A stretch of DNA of 64,000 bases from Phocoena phocoena (GCF_963924675.1 NC_089239.1:29721818-29785817); one strand, 5' to 3'. Shown: positions 25,801 to 35,665, counted from the first letter of the stretch. Program-made: numbers and translations. The notes: a model not told the origin generated them from the sequence alone.

Positions 25801-28800
25801 CAGTATGAATCATTATTATTATCAGAAATACAGTTGCAGCTCTTAAATTTATCCCAGTCATTTACATATATTGTAAATTTACTAAATTTACAATAGTCAT
25901 TGTAAACCAGTGTGTGACAATAAGTATACTGTCAAAGTACCAAGTCAAGAAATAATCTGTTACCGTGATGCAGACATTTGCTTTCGACTTTCATCAGTTG
26001 TACCATATCCATTTTTTCAAGTATTATTTCTTAACATTTTTACTGATATCAGCTAACTTATTTTTTTTAACTTGTGTATCACTTTCATTGATCTAAAAAC
26101 CAAGATGACTTACCGTAAGCCGAAGGTAACCTAAAAATAAATGCATAATTTTTTTCTTTTCTACCTAAAATCGTTTCTAGGACCATCAGCGTACAGGCAA
26201 TAGGAAGTACTCCTACAATGCTTCACCTAGACCATTAACATAAAATGTACGGACATTTTAAGATCACTCATCTATACTGCCTTCAGAGTGATCTTGCTGA
26301 AATTTGTTATCCAGCCAATCTTTTGTTTTCTTTAATATTCTATGAAGAGGCATAAAAGAAAGATGTGATGATCACACGGTCCAGAGTGTGAATGAGAGTG
26401 TGAATACTGTGGGACGGATGTGAAAAAAAAAAAATTTGTTTCTTTCTCCCAAACCTCTACCAGTAGAATCCAGAGGTCAGTCACATCCTGATCTAAAAGA
26501 TTTAATCTTAAGGTTAAATACGAGCAGGTACTGAAGAGGTGAGCCCAGCATCGGGTCATCCCAGACCAGGCTGGTCATAAGCAGCACCGTGTATCGTTGC
26601 GTTTAAGGCTGTAAAGAGTCTCAGAGATCGGATTTTAGAGCAGCGTTTTGCAAAATGCTCATCTGGATCTGTTACTGGCTTGTGCAATCAATTTAGTGGG
26701 TTGCAATAAGCTTTTCTTTTTTTTTTAATAAAAGGAAATTAAATAAATGGGATAAAACAGATGAGAATAGAGCATAAACTCATAGCAAGAACTTTGTGCG
26801 GCGCAGCAAATGCCACGGGTCAGTGTTGACGGGTGATGGGAGGAGGGTGGGGCAGGGTGGAGAATGCCTGCATTGCCTGACACTTTGCTTTTTAGCATCT
26901 TATTTGAATTTCTGATACAGGATGATCAATTTCATCATCACCATAGCAGTTGGACTTAGGTACAGCTTAACTTTATATTAACATAATTCATGCTTTGTTG
27001 AGAAATGTGGGGAAATATCCTTGTTGGTGGAAACATCAAGGCTGAATCATGTTTCTCTTATGAGTTTTTATTGCCTCTCTTCAGAAGGGGACAGTATCAA
27101 TGACAACGTTTTTCAATAACAGTAATCATATAACAATATCACAGTTTAACTGAACTGGTACAAGTAACCCCTAAATCAATCACTTATTTTAGAAGGGGAA
27201 AAAAAAAAAGGATGATAAGATGAAAAGGGCATAGTAATTTTCAACTTCAGCTGGTGAATCAAAAAGTGTTATAGTGGCAATTTTCAGAAAAATGTTGACT
27301 CTAATAAGTACTTTGACTTCATTGGAAACTGTTCCATGAAGAAGACAATTGTACATTGGGGGAATTATTGAAGATAATTTAAAATGTGGTTTGTCAAACG
27401 TGCAACACATTCACATATTTTTTTTTTTTTTTTTTTGCGGTACGCGGGCCTCTCACTGTTGCGGCCTCTCCCGTTGCGGAGCACAGGCTCCGGACGCGCA
27501 GGCCCAGTGGCCATGGCTCACGGGCCCAGCCGCTCCGTGGCATGTGGGATCTTCCCGGACCGGGGCACGAACCTGTGTCCCCTGCATCGGCAGGCGGACT
27601 CTCAACCACTGCGTCACCAGGGAAGCCCACATTCACATATTTTTGTAATGTTGTTCCTGCAGATGAAATCTTAGGCTAGTCAAAATTTAAGGCACCTGAA
27701 AACAGCATGCCAAACTCACTGAAAGATGTAGAGTCATCAACACAATTTTCTTATTTGTATTTACTAACAGTTGTTGATGAAAAAACCATTATGATTGCCA
27801 TTTCATTTCATATTTGTGACAAAAGAGAGCGTGATTTCTGCAGCTGCTAAAATGATTATTCTTCCTGCAGGTATAGATTTAGATTTGTTACATATGGTTT
27901 TTATAAGTCAGCTGATAAAAGCTACGCCTTTCAGTGTCCGCACCATGGCAGGTTATTCAGAAACAGTTCTTACGCAACTCCAGTCTGAGGTAGATGTCTG
28001 CTGTCCAAGTTGTGGTGCTCTGGTGCTGCAGGTCATGTAGGATTTTCGTTTGTTAGAGATGTTTATTCGACAAGGTAGTTTTACGGAGAAAATGTTGGGA
28101 TGTTCAAATATAATTTCATATAAAAATGGAGTGAAATTATTGGAAAAGCACATTACTGGTCAAATGTCAATTAACCTGGGAAAAATTGTGAAGGATTAAG
28201 GAGAAAAAAATGTGAAGGATCATTTAAGCAAGAATTATCAGAAAACACAGCAGATTTCTGTGTGGTTGCAATGACTATTTTGTACATTGTAAAGCTTTAA
28301 CATACAAAGGAATTTCATCCAATCGTGGATGATCAAAAAACGTAGTGAAAGTTGTCAGTTGTTTTTCACAGCAATTCAAGTTGACTTTGTATAGGAAAGT
28401 TTGCACCTTGTGGTAAATGAAACTATTAAGCAGTGTGTCTTGATTTGGGAATAAGATGCACACTTTTATAGGCAAAGGGCAATACAATTTGACAAAAATT
28501 TACAAAGACGGTGCCTGGGTAACGTAACTGACGTGTGTAAGTGATCATTTTAGCATCCTTGCGTACTAAATTAGAAAACTAAGGTGGGGACCGCGTCCAG
28601 TACCAGGGCGTCCAGCATTACTGCAGCCCACTCAAAAGAACATTAAATAAGGCCATTTTAGCAACATGAAACTAGAGAGACTGTTATGTCTCAATTATTG
28701 GTCTCAGATTTTATTTATTACTTTGCAGAAGAGAAAAATTTGAAACATTAAAATATTTGGAATAAAAATCTACTTGCTTTTCAAAACCCTAAATCAACAA

Positions 28801-31800
28801 TGAGTCCAACTTGTTACTCAAAGAACAGAAGAATTGTTTCAGCTTAGTTCTTGATTAACAGGAAAGAATGATGATAAGACAATAAGCCTACAGTCATTTT
28901 TGGTTAAGAATAAAGAATTATTTAATTGTGAATCAGAGCGTGTTGTTGCCTGGCCATCCTCCATGTCAGGTGTACATACCCCGATTAGAAACAAGGAGGT
29001 AAGCACACCTGGAACGTGAATAGAATTATCCTCATATGTCCCCTCCTGGAAATAACCTATGAAAACCGTCCCCACTGGTCATCCATAATCTTAGTTTCTG
29101 TATTGGTTTTCTTGGGATTTTTAAAATATTTATTTAGATATTAATATAACCATATTTAGTATTAACTTTTGTTTTTACTTTATCATACGCTTTAAGAGTA
29201 AATACTGCATCATGAAATGTGCATTGGTTTACAATAAAGTGTAGTTTTCCTGCTGTAGACTCTTTTGCATTGGGATAAACTAAGTCCTCAGAGGCAAAGA
29301 ACTTGGCAAAGTTAATATCAAAATGCCCCAGCCAGTGTGACTTCTACTGCACAACCCTGGCAGTAGTTTTCCATAGATTCACGCATAATATGGAGGTAGA
29401 ATCCGGAGGATTAGTGTAAGAGAATCTTAAAGGGGCCAGAGGATTAAAAAACAAAGTTGAAGTCTGTTTTAGAAGGTGAGGCCCTTGCAGTATTTTTCTC
29501 CAAACCCTCTCCCTACCTTCCCCTCACAAGGTTTCTGATCCTTGTACTATACATTAAGAAATTCAGCATTTTGGAAGCCACGCTTATTTAGTAGTCATGT
29601 GAAGTAGGCTTTCATATCTAGAAAGTGTGCAGTTCTGGATTATACATTTCTTTGTATTTTTATTACCTGTTCTTATCTTGCAGTTTGTTTATTTCACTGG
29701 TCTGATCCAAAATCTGTTTTTCCAATTTGTTTGTAGATAGGGAATGTTCCAGAAGCTGAAGTTCAAGTCTTGTTGTCTGATTTAATACCTAAATGTAACA
29801 AAATAAAATTCCTATTTAGTATTTTTAATTAGACATAAAGTTACCTAAATTATAGGAAAACATAACTAAAATGTTACTTACTTACCCAAGCATCTTAATT
29901 TGGCATAATTTTCATTTTCAGAAAAGGCTTGTTGTGCTGGATTGCATCAGAGTGTGTTAAACATTTTTTTCATCGTGTATTTCGGAAAGGGTTTAATAGT
30001 TCTGAACGATGGTGTTTGTCAAATATTGTTCATTTTCTTGTTCTGCCATGTTTTACCATTTCACACAGTGAGATAATTGAGAGTATCAAATGGTCATATT
30101 TAATATATCGGAAGTTGTTGATAAATGAAGAGAGGCTTTTCCTCTGCTCAAGACAAAATGCTGTTCTCACGTCTGCCAGTAGACAAAGTGTTCAGAAGTC
30201 ACATACTTCCACTCTATAAGAACGTAGCTCATTTTTAGCCCAGCATTTCCTTGTTTGTATTCACTTGTTTAGTCTTTCTTTCTTCTTCCGCCCCCCCTTT
30301 TCCACTGCTCTTTTTCCTATTTTAAAAATCATGTAAACCCATCAGGAAACAAAAACATCAATGTGAAGTAGGAGCTCAGTTTTGCTTTATGGGCCTTTCT
30401 GACATAGACCACGTGCGGTATCTCTGTTCCCATTGTGTTCAAACAACTTAAAGAATGAATTCTTTCGCGTTTGGCTGCGTTTTAGCAGGAAGAGTCCATG
30501 ACTCACATCCTCTGTGTCATGGTTACTCAGGATGTGACATCGTGTGTAAGTGTCAGGCAGAATTGTTGCCCAAAATCAGGGTCCTTGAAAGAAGCATTGT
30601 TTGCTCGGGGTCTGTGTCATTCGTGGAAGCGGCAGCCCAGCCCCACCGTGCAGGTTTAGGGACGGTCTGGTCCTTAGTCAAAGCTGGATGCCTTCATACC
30701 ATGAACACTTCTGCGCATGAAAGAAGGCATTGGCCAACCTCAGGGTGTGATTTAATGTTAACACCCGGAATATAGATTTGCCCTACATCTTCTTTGGGCC
30801 CAGACATTCTGTGTTGGTTATTGATAGAAGGACCTGGAAACTTGGTCTTTTATTTAGCTCCTAAGAGCTATAAAATGAGTTCAGTGGGGGAGGGGTGGGA
30901 GGATGGCGTGTGGGTCCTGACCCACCCAGGACCAGTTGCGATGTTTTCCATCACTTTTCCGAAGGCCTCCAGCTGCAGGTGACTCTTAAGTTACCCAGGT
31001 CCCATGGTTGTCTGTTCTCTCTGAGTTCTCAGGCCTCCAACCACCCCTCACAGTCTGGTTTAATAGTCTGACACCCTGACAAGCTGGAAGAATCTTCATA
31101 TCAGAAATTTTCATGTTTGGATTTAACCCGTTTCACATAGTAACTACGCAGCAGATGCCTTAAGTAAGTTGCTACGTAATTCGGTCCCTTGATGTCCTTG
31201 CTTGGGCTCCGCCGTCTTAATGTGTTCAGTTGGACATTATAGGCTGTTTTCTTTCCAGCCATCTTCCTATTTTCCTGTAATCCTGGATCAGGTGATACCT
31301 AGTTTCACAATAGATTTTTTATATCGTGTGACCCAACAAAACCTCATTAAATGCTAGTAAGCCTAACTTAACACAGGATGGCAAAGATTTACATCATTGC
31401 TCTGTATCTTATACTTTTTCATTTCTCTTACCTGAACCATAGGCAATGTTATACTTCCAGGACAGCTTTTTGAAGGGCTTAATTGCTCATCAGTTTTACT
31501 ACCCAAAGGTGGGATATGACCTAAGCATTACTAATTTATTCTAACAATTGACAACGGGTATATTGATACATTTACTTTTAGATTTTTGTGTCTTCTCCTT
31601 TTTGGAATTCATGACCTCTGGGGATTACAGTTTTCAGTACCTTGTGACCTGTTGTGTAAGATATTTATATTTGTCCTAAACTGCTCTGATGTTATGGAAA
31701 GATTGGTAAGCAAATAACTTCTTATTCTATATTCAGATAAAAATCTGTTCTTCTCCTACCACCCCCCTGCTGTTCTCTCTACCTTATCCAGTAGTTCTCC

Positions 31801-33313
31801 GAGAGACAATGAAAGAATGCTGGTGCGCTTCTCAGCGTGGGCTTATTACAGTTGGAAGGCTTATCGTTTCCCTTATTTCTTGTCCCCTCCTGACTGATGT
31901 TTGGCATTTCTTTGTCTTTTAGCTTAAGTAGCACATAATAATATGTCATGGGGATCGTTTACAATTAAATCTACGTTGGTTTTTTTTTTTTTTTTTGCGT
32001 TACGCGGGCCTCTCACTGTTGTGGCCTCTGCTGTTGCGGAGCACAGGCTCCGGACGCACAGGCTCAGTGGCCATGGCTCACAGGCCCAGCAGCTCCGTGG
32101 CATGTGGGATCTTCCTGGACCGGGGCATGAACCCGTGTCCCCTGCATCGGCAGGCGGACTCTCAACCACTGCGCCACCAGGGAAGCTCTACGTTGTTTTT
32201 TTTTTTGAGCATTATTTATAACTCAGGGTAGGAAGATACTAACTTCATAAGACTATAAAGAGCTAGGGTTAGGACCCAGAAGGCCATTTCACCGACGACA
32301 AGGCTTGAACTTGAAGCATCTCTGTAAATCTCCCCAGCAGCACTTTTTCCCCACCTGGACTCTTCTCATTGGGTCACATATTGTTTGTCATTTAGCATGG
32401 CTCCAGATGAATTTTGTTTTAATGTTTTGCTGTTATTCTTCTAATATTTTCATATTTCATATTCTTCTTTCCTACTACTATTAATTGATAGCTCATGGAA
32501 TCTTAAAACTAAAAGGGAACTTGGCAGTCAGTCACCTGGCCAGTCCCCCCATTTCACAGTCACAACCTCGGAGGCCAGGGAAAGCTAGTGCCTTGTTGAG
32601 ATTCGTGCGTCCAGTTAATCATGGAGCTCAAGGCTCTGGGCTGATGGCTGAACACTCTCTGTGCCTCAACCACTTCTTCTTACTCTTCTCTTTGCTTCTC
32701 TCTCTATAAATTCACACCACAAATTCTTTTGGCAGTTCTGTGAGACTTAGCTTCCATCTTAACTCAAGAGTTAGGGTTAAGCACGAAGCTTCTAGCACTC
32801 TGCCTCAGTGCTTTTCGTGTCTCAGATGCACAAAAAAGCGAAGGGCTCAGAAATGGAAAGTTTATCTCAAGTCCAGAAAATACCAGTGAAGCAGAGGAAC
32901 ATCTCTCTTGTAGTCACGTATGAATAACATGAAAATGGTTTGTACGTCCTCAGTAGAATAAAGGTAATGTAACTTCAGTAGTAAAATGAAAATATATTTC
33001 CTGATTTTAAATTTCTATCTAGACACAAATTCTTAATTTCTCATCAATTCATCCTTTTTTCCGCTATCCTCTGCTTTTCCCTTGTTTAATTAGGTAACGA
33101 TTTTGTGCTAGTATTTGTCTGGCTGGGCCATTCTCTGTTTCCTATTTCACTACTTACTTGGGCTTCAACATCAGTTAACTTCCGGGTCTGCTCTGCGGTT
33201 TGATTTAGCAGGTTGGTTCCTATTTCTATCATCACAGCGGTCTGGTTCTGCACTGCGTTCTGTTGTATCTCCACCATTTCTTTCTTCATGTTGTCCTGGA
33301 TGTAATTCTCAAG
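8813..33313 (-). CDS. ANGPT2: ANGPT2 (angiopoietin-2), exons 9 to 2, exon 1 outside window
   Basis: Angiopoietin-2 is a secreted glycoprotein ligand of the endothelial receptor TIE2 (TEK). It acts as a context-dependent antagonist or weak agonist, stored in Weibel-Palade bodies and released to destabilise vessels. Eight coding exons on the minus strand join at 8813-8973, 12151-12281, 16652-16818, 17372-17473, 22802-22932, 24862-25094, 29667-29788 and 33158-33313. They total 1,203 nt, i.e. 400 residues plus stop. With the 96 residues of human exon 1 this gives 496, the human length, so human numbering applies from residue 97. Order: coiled coil (about 97-260), short linker, fibrinogen-like domain (about 280-495) starting at FRDC (C284). 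TIE2-contact residues F469, Y475 and Y476 and the calcium ligands D429, D431, C433 and C435 are all kept. No frameshift or stop is seen, so the gene looks intact. Signal peptide and N-terminal superclustering region are in exon 1, which I did not find before 64000. Confidence 0.97.
9391..9760 (+). mobile_element. CHR-family tRNA-derived SINE, long form
   Basis: Begins GGGACTTCCCTGGTGG and carries a B-box-like GGTTCGAGCCC, followed by repeated 'ccacaactactga' modules and ends in an AATCAATC-type tail. Direct repeats GTCTTTTTG at 9383-9391 and 9761-9769 are the target-site duplication. This SINE class is restricted to Cetacea, hippos and relatives, and is one reason the host is called a cetacean. 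At about 370 bp it is longer than its siblings at 34116 and 44364 (about 300-315 bp) because of extra modules. Confidence 0.9.
11850..11889. repeat. Perfect 12-bp inverted repeat, 16-nt loop
   Basis: TGATACTCAGCA (11850-11861) is the exact reverse complement of TGCTGAGTATCA (11878-11889). The pre-mRNA of ANGPT2 would form this stem 261 nt downstream of exon 8. It may be the trace of a small DNA transposon or chance; no flanking duplication is evident. Confidence 0.7.
12151..12281 (-). CDS. ANGPT2: ANGPT2 exon 8 (calcium-binding loop)
   Basis: 131 nt covering the last base of R400 to the first base of G444. Reads [15 protein letters not shown], then [23 protein letters not shown]. The DNDKCICKC segment supplies the calcium ligands D429, D431, C433 and C435 of the fibrinogen-like domain. 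Human has G428 where this sequence has A428. Acceptor TTACAG, donor GTGGGA (weaker than the other donors because position +3 is G and +4 is G). Confidence 0.97.
13290..13425 (+). mobile_element. MIR SINE fragment
   Basis: Segment with the MIR 3' word order: 'cctcttacacgtaagat' (consensus: cattttacagatgaggaa), then a 'ccacgtgctgtaagtggtgg' block (consensus: cacacagctagtaagtggcag) and 'gagctgggactg'. Strongly diverged. Confidence 0.55.
13988..14426 (-). mobile_element. CHR-family SINE, long form, internally duplicated
   Basis: Antisense copy: T-rich tail at 13983-14020, 'attgggtcttcattgctgca', many 'cagtagttgtggc' modules, 'attgaacccgtgtcccctgc' and 'gccaccagggtagtc'. Target-site duplication TGGCCCATTGTTTTA at 13973-13987 and 14427-14441. 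A 48-bp block at 14193-14240 recurs at 14268-14315 (one mismatch), a 75-bp tandem duplication inside the element, which explains its 439-bp length. Confidence 0.9.
16325..16450 (+). mobile_element. Ancient interspersed repeat fragment (MIR/L2 class)
   Basis: The words 'ttctacaaacagttgttaaa', 'ctacacagcaaacacaac' and 'ctgtcctcatgaagcctt' follow the common mammalian repeat running '...caacaaatatttattgagc ... tacagcagtgaacaaaac ... ctgccctcatggagctt'. Family assignment is not certain. Confidence 0.45.
16652..16818 (-). CDS. ANGPT2: ANGPT2 exon 7 (fibrinogen-like domain core)
   Basis: 167 nt, residues 345-399 plus two bases of R400. Starts [18 protein letters not shown], continues [20 protein letters not shown] and ends SSEELNYR. 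Compared with human as I recall it: Y to H in GEYWLG, LTNQQR to VANQKR, and YEHF to YDHF. These lie outside the TIE2 contact face. Acceptor ATTTCAG, donor GTAAGG. Confidence 0.97.
16819..17371 (-). other. ANGPT2: ANGPT2 intron 6
   Basis: A short 553-nt intron with donor GTATGA and acceptor TTTCAG. AT-rich unique sequence; no repeat or element seen. Confidence 0.9.
17372..17473 (-). CDS. ANGPT2: ANGPT2 exon 6
   Basis: 102 nt, residues 311-344, phase 0 at both ends. Reads [18 protein letters not shown] and ends [19 protein letters not shown] is a hallmark of the fibrinogen-like domain. Human has MEAGGGGW where this sequence has METAGGGW. Acceptor TTTGCAG, donor GTATGA. Confidence 0.97.
18895..19115 (+). 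mobile_element. MIR SINE
   Basis: Follows MIR: 'ctctgttccaagcaccagga', 'gtatctgtaatctcacggca', 'gaaaggagaaagg', 'cattcagctattaagtagca' and 'aggatttgaa', corresponding to the tally of consensus words (caagcactg, atctcatttaatcctcaca, cagctagtaagtggcaga, gggattcgaa). Confidence 0.7.
19833..20067 (-). mobile_element. Cetacean CHR-2-like short SINE, young copy
   Basis: Antisense copy: T run of 40 at 19833-19872, then GCGTTACGCGGGCCTCTCAC, GCGGCATGTGGGATCCTCCC and ACCAGGGAAGCCC. Perfect 13-bp target-site duplication GGTTAATACTTTT at 19824-19836 and 20068-20080. The uninterrupted 40-base tail and perfect duplication suggest a recent insertion. The three open frames here are SINE reading frames, not genes. 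Confidence 0.93.
20500..20690 (+). mobile_element. MIR SINE
   Basis: MIR word order: 'gcaagcactgagccctgtcc', 'catctccatcatcaccccga', 'gatcaggaaacaggagcctc', 'ttgctgagaggcacacgttg', 'gcagagtcagaatttacacc'. Diverged but continuous. Followed at about 20705-20790 by a second ancient repeat ('ctggaagggaatccagagg ... ctcatctagacc'). Confidence 0.7.
22802..22932 (-). CDS. ANGPT2: ANGPT2 exon 5 (start of fibrinogen-like domain)
   Basis: 131 nt from the upstream AG of a tandem acceptor (AAG CAG), residues 267-310. Reads [18 protein letters not shown] and ends [13 protein letters not shown]284 in FRDC opens the fibrinogen-like domain. Compared with human as I recall it: DPTV to HSLI, ISF to IIF, EVFKSGHTTNG to [11 protein letters not shown]. 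Donor GTAAGG at 22796-22801. Using the second AG would start the exon at 22929 and remove one residue in frame. Confidence 0.96.
22933..24861 (-). other. ANGPT2: ANGPT2 intron 4
   Basis: Donor GTAAGT, acceptor the AAGCAG pair. The acceptor lacks a long pyrimidine run: the bases just before it read TATTTTTAAAAAG. A MIR lies at 24420-24610. The rest is AT-rich unique sequence. Confidence 0.85.
24420..24612 (+). mobile_element. MIR SINE, well preserved
   Basis: Clear MIR: 'cttatgccagttactgcaag', 'ttatctcatttaatcttcac', 'aacaaccctacgggcctagg', 'gtttagtaacttacccagcc', 'tagttagcaatggaac'. The best-kept MIR in the window. Confidence 0.85.
24862..25094 (-). CDS. ANGPT2: ANGPT2 exon 4 (coiled coil)
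   Basis: 233 nt, from the last base of S189 to the first base of S267. Reads [17 protein letters not shown], then [18 protein letters not shown] and ends [10 protein letters not shown]. It is the C-terminal part of the coiled coil that drives dimer and trimer formation, with heptad spacing of I, L and V. Versus human as I recall it: AMED to DMED, HIIQLQS to HIVQLRS, EKKI to EKQL, VNNLLTMM to VHNLLTMI. Acceptor TTTACAAG, donor GTAAGT. Confidence 0.97.
25095..29666 (-). other. ANGPT2: ANGPT2 intron 3
   Basis: Donor GTAATA, acceptor TTTACAAG. Holds a MIR piece near 25465-25570 (antisense words 'gcctctgcacgtgacccc', 'ggttacctgggg'), an antisense CHR SINE (27421-27628), and a stretch at 27800-28500 with weak hAT-transposase-like resemblance (see findings). 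Otherwise AT-rich and without genes. Confidence 0.85.
27421..27628 (-). mobile_element. Cetacean CHR-2-like short SINE
   Basis: Antisense: T run to 27436, GCGGTACGCGGGCCTCTCAC, GTGGCATGTGGGATCTTCCC and ACCAGGGAAGCCC. Target-site duplication ACATTCACATATTTTT at 27407-27422 and 27629-27644. Explains four overlapping open frames in this stretch. Confidence 0.92.
29667..29788 (-). CDS. ANGPT2: ANGPT2 exon 3 (coiled coil)
   Basis: 122 nt, residues 149-188 plus two bases of S189. Reads [18 protein letters not shown] then [20 protein letters not shown] and KNS. LNQT is a potential N-glycosylation site. No difference from human that I recall. Acceptor ATTTAG, donor GTAATA, a less usual donor with A at +5 missing G. 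Confidence 0.97.
31979..32186 (-). mobile_element. Cetacean CHR-2-like short SINE
   Basis: Antisense: T run to 31996, GCGTTACGCGGGCCTCTCAC, GTGGCATGTGGGATCTTCCT and GCCACCAGGGAAGC. Target-site duplication TCTACGTTG at 31970-31978 and 32187-32195. Confidence 0.92.
32495..32640 (+). mobile_element. Ancient mammalian interspersed repeat
   Basis: 'atggaatcttaaaactaaaa', 'gggaacttggcagtcagtca', 'ccatttcacagtcacaacc' and 'ggaggccagggaaagctagt' follow a common old repeat ('agaatcttagagctggaagg...cagatgaggaaactgaggcc'). Family not assigned. Confidence 0.5.
33158..33313 (-). CDS. ANGPT2: ANGPT2 exon 2 (coiled coil)
   Basis: 156 nt, phase 0 at both ends, residues 97-148. Starts [18 protein letters not shown], contains [18 protein letters not shown] and ends LTDVEAQ. 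Two N-x-T sites are visible. In humans, skipping this in-frame exon is reported to give a shorter isoform (443 residues), and here too its 52 codons could be skipped without changing frame. Acceptor TTTTCTAG, donor GTAAGT. Confidence 0.98.
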
Positions 33314-34115
33314 CTAGAAAAGAACAAGTGTCAGGGAGACAGTCATGAGTCAAATGATCAGAAACCTTATTCCTAATTAGTTTCCCTTGTCTTTTAAAGC
33401 AAGGCTTGTGCCTTGCTCTGACTTTGCCATCTTGCTGGGTTTTTCTTATCACTAGCAGTAAAAGACAGTGTGATTTTATGTTGATTCAAAATCTGGCAGC
33501 CCAGTAACAGCATGTGTGGGAGACAGACGGTTTAGACAGCCCTAGAAGTGCGCACAGGCAAGGGAGGTGGTAAAACCACAGCTCAGAGGTGGGCAGATGG
33601 CCATGCCGTGCAGCAGGAAGGGCCACCAGGATTTCGCTGTGTTGCATCCACGTTACGCAGGAAATGAAAATCTGGTACAAAGAAGCATCACTATTTCTAC
33701 CAGTTTCTAGACTTGCGGTTTCTCAAAATACGGGCTTCAGAAGACTATCTAAGATAGAGTATGAGGAGGGATGCACCTTTGGATTTTCCCTGTAACTCAG
33801 GGCCACATTCTGCAGCGACCACCCCCCTACCTTCCCTCTTACTGAGATCATCACACATTAGACCTGTTAAGTTCTCCTAACGTGTGCATTTTTCACGGTT
33901 TCGTCATCTTTTCTATCAGGCAGACTTAATCCTAGTCTAGTCTATTCATTATCTCACGTGACCGTCAGGATTGGTTCTTCTCCCATGGACCGAGGGCATG
34001 CCTGCTCATTTTAACACTCGCTTACCTGTAAGAGCATCAACAAGCTAATTCATTGCCATGGGTATAGGTGCCTGTGTCTTTGGCAGTAAAAATATACAGT
34101 TAAGTACAAATGCAG

Positions 34116-34429
34116 GGACTTCCCTGGTGGCGCAGTGGTTAAGAAGCCACCTGCCAATGCAGGGGACACGGGTTCGATCCCTGGTCCGGGAAGATCCCAC
34201 ATGCCGCGGAGCAGCTAAGCCCGTGTGCCACAACTACTGAGCCCGCAAGCCACAACTACTGAAGCCCGCACGCCTAGAGCCCATGCTCCGCAACAAGAGA
34301 AGCCACCGCAATGAGAAGCCCGCGCACCACAACGAAGAGTAGCCCCCGCTCGCCGCAACTAGAGAAAGCCCACGCGCTGCGATGAAGACCCAATGCAGCC
34401 AAAAATAAATAAATTAATTTAAAAAAGAA
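34116..34429 (+). mobile_element. CHR-family SINE, long form
   Basis: Begins GGACTTCCCTGGTGGCGCAG, keeps GGTTCGATCCC, several 'ccacaactactga' modules and ends in AAATAAATAAATTAATTT. Target-site duplication TACAAATGCAG at 34105-34115 and 34430-34440. Confidence 0.92.
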
Positions 34430-34454
34430 TACAAATGCAGGCCAGCCAGGTGTG

Positions 34455-34630
34455 TGGGAAGGAACACGTGGGCTTCAGGCTGTGTACACCTGCTCCCCTA
34501 CTTTCCTTGGACTCTAGGTAAGTTGCTCAACTTTGGGGAGGGCCACAGTGTCCTCGTATATATAATAGGGTTTCACTTTGGTCAGAGGAGTGTTTTAAGG
34601 ATTAATTAAGCTCTGCTTTTAGAGGCATTG
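34455..34630 (-). mobile_element. MIR SINE fragment
   Basis: Antisense MIR words: 'ggactctaggtaagttgctc', 'aactttggggagggccacag', 'tgtcctcgtatatataat', 'ttaaggattaattaagctct'. Confidence 0.6.
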
Positions 34631-35418
34631 TGCATGTATAACTCTAGGTACTTAAAATTTCATTTCCTCTCTTTGTTTTTCTTAATGACCCAATCATGGG
34701 AGCCACAATTCCAGTCATTGGTCTAAACTATAAGGTCATGAGGACAGAAACCTTATTTTTATTTTCATTTCTTTTTCATATAGTTATAACTCAAAAAAGT
34801 TTTTTTATTAAATTGGATAATTGAAAGTTGCTCATCAAACTGCTTATTTAAAAACAAAATCTGCTTATAGTGCCTTTCTTTACAACTCATCATTCTCTGC
34901 AGAGAAACCATTCATAGAGCTAGTCATCAAACCTTATTTCTCCTGAAGTGTTAACCCCTGAGTAATTCTATGCTTCTGCCTATAAGAGTGAGAAAATGGA
35001 ACGGACAGGGTCGAGCTTCCCCCGACAATCAAGGGCTTCTTTGTTGGTGCAGCTTTACACTGTGTCCGGAGTGGTGGTGCAGGGCCGGGGTTAGTGTGAG
35101 AGCTGTAGGGTTACTGTTTCCATGCTCGTTTGCATCGCCTCCATCCCACGCACTGCCCATCTCCCTCCGTGCTGGTTATCTTGATGGTTCACAGTCACCC
35201 CCTGGTTCTCCCTTGGTTTGAGCAGATCAAATGTAGCATGAAACCTGACAATTACTAGAATCCTGATCATTTGTAAAATCTTGTAGTTGAAGCCTTTACT
35301 TCTCAATATGAGAAGTGGTCCAAGTAGAAAAGACCACCGTAGGAAAAAAAATCAGGTACTACTCCTTGGCCATCCAACAAACATGTATAATATAGACTTC
35401 ATATAATCTGAAGTGTGA

Positions 35419-35449
35419 TAACCCTTGTTACCCTTTTATTAACTAGCTA
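35419..35449 (+). repeat. 31-bp dispersed direct repeat, copy 1
   Basis: Starts TAACCCTTGTTACCC and ends TTAACTAGCTA. Matches 36545-36575 at 30 of 31 bases; similarity stops abruptly at both ends. Confidence 0.85.
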
Positions 35450-35599
35450 GTACTAACTAGCTCAGGCCTTTTGGCGGTTGTGGTCTTTCTTTCTTAATTC
35501 ATTCTTTCCTTTTTCCTTTCCCCCGCCTTTTAAAAACTTAACTTTTTACAATTTAAATACATGATATAAAACAGCTCATGGATAGAAGTTTGTAATTTC

Positions 35600-35665
35600 T
35601 CCTTCCCTCCCTCCCTCCCTCCCTCCCTGTCTGCTCCCTCTTTCCCTCTCTCTTTCTCTGTCTCA
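35600..35665 (+). repeat. Polypyrimidine (CCCT)n tract
   Basis: About 66 bases almost entirely C and T, starting with CCTTCCCTCCCTCCCTCC repeats and grading into CTCTCTTTCTCTGTCTC. Capable of triplex formation. Confidence 0.9.

Larger units (their letters stand above)
29789..33157 (-). other. ANGPT2: ANGPT2 intron 2
   Basis: Donor GTAAGT, acceptor ATTTAG. Contains one antisense CHR SINE (31979-32186) and an ancient repeat at about 32495-32640. Open frames at 29929 and 30455-30982 show no family resemblance. Confidence 0.85.
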
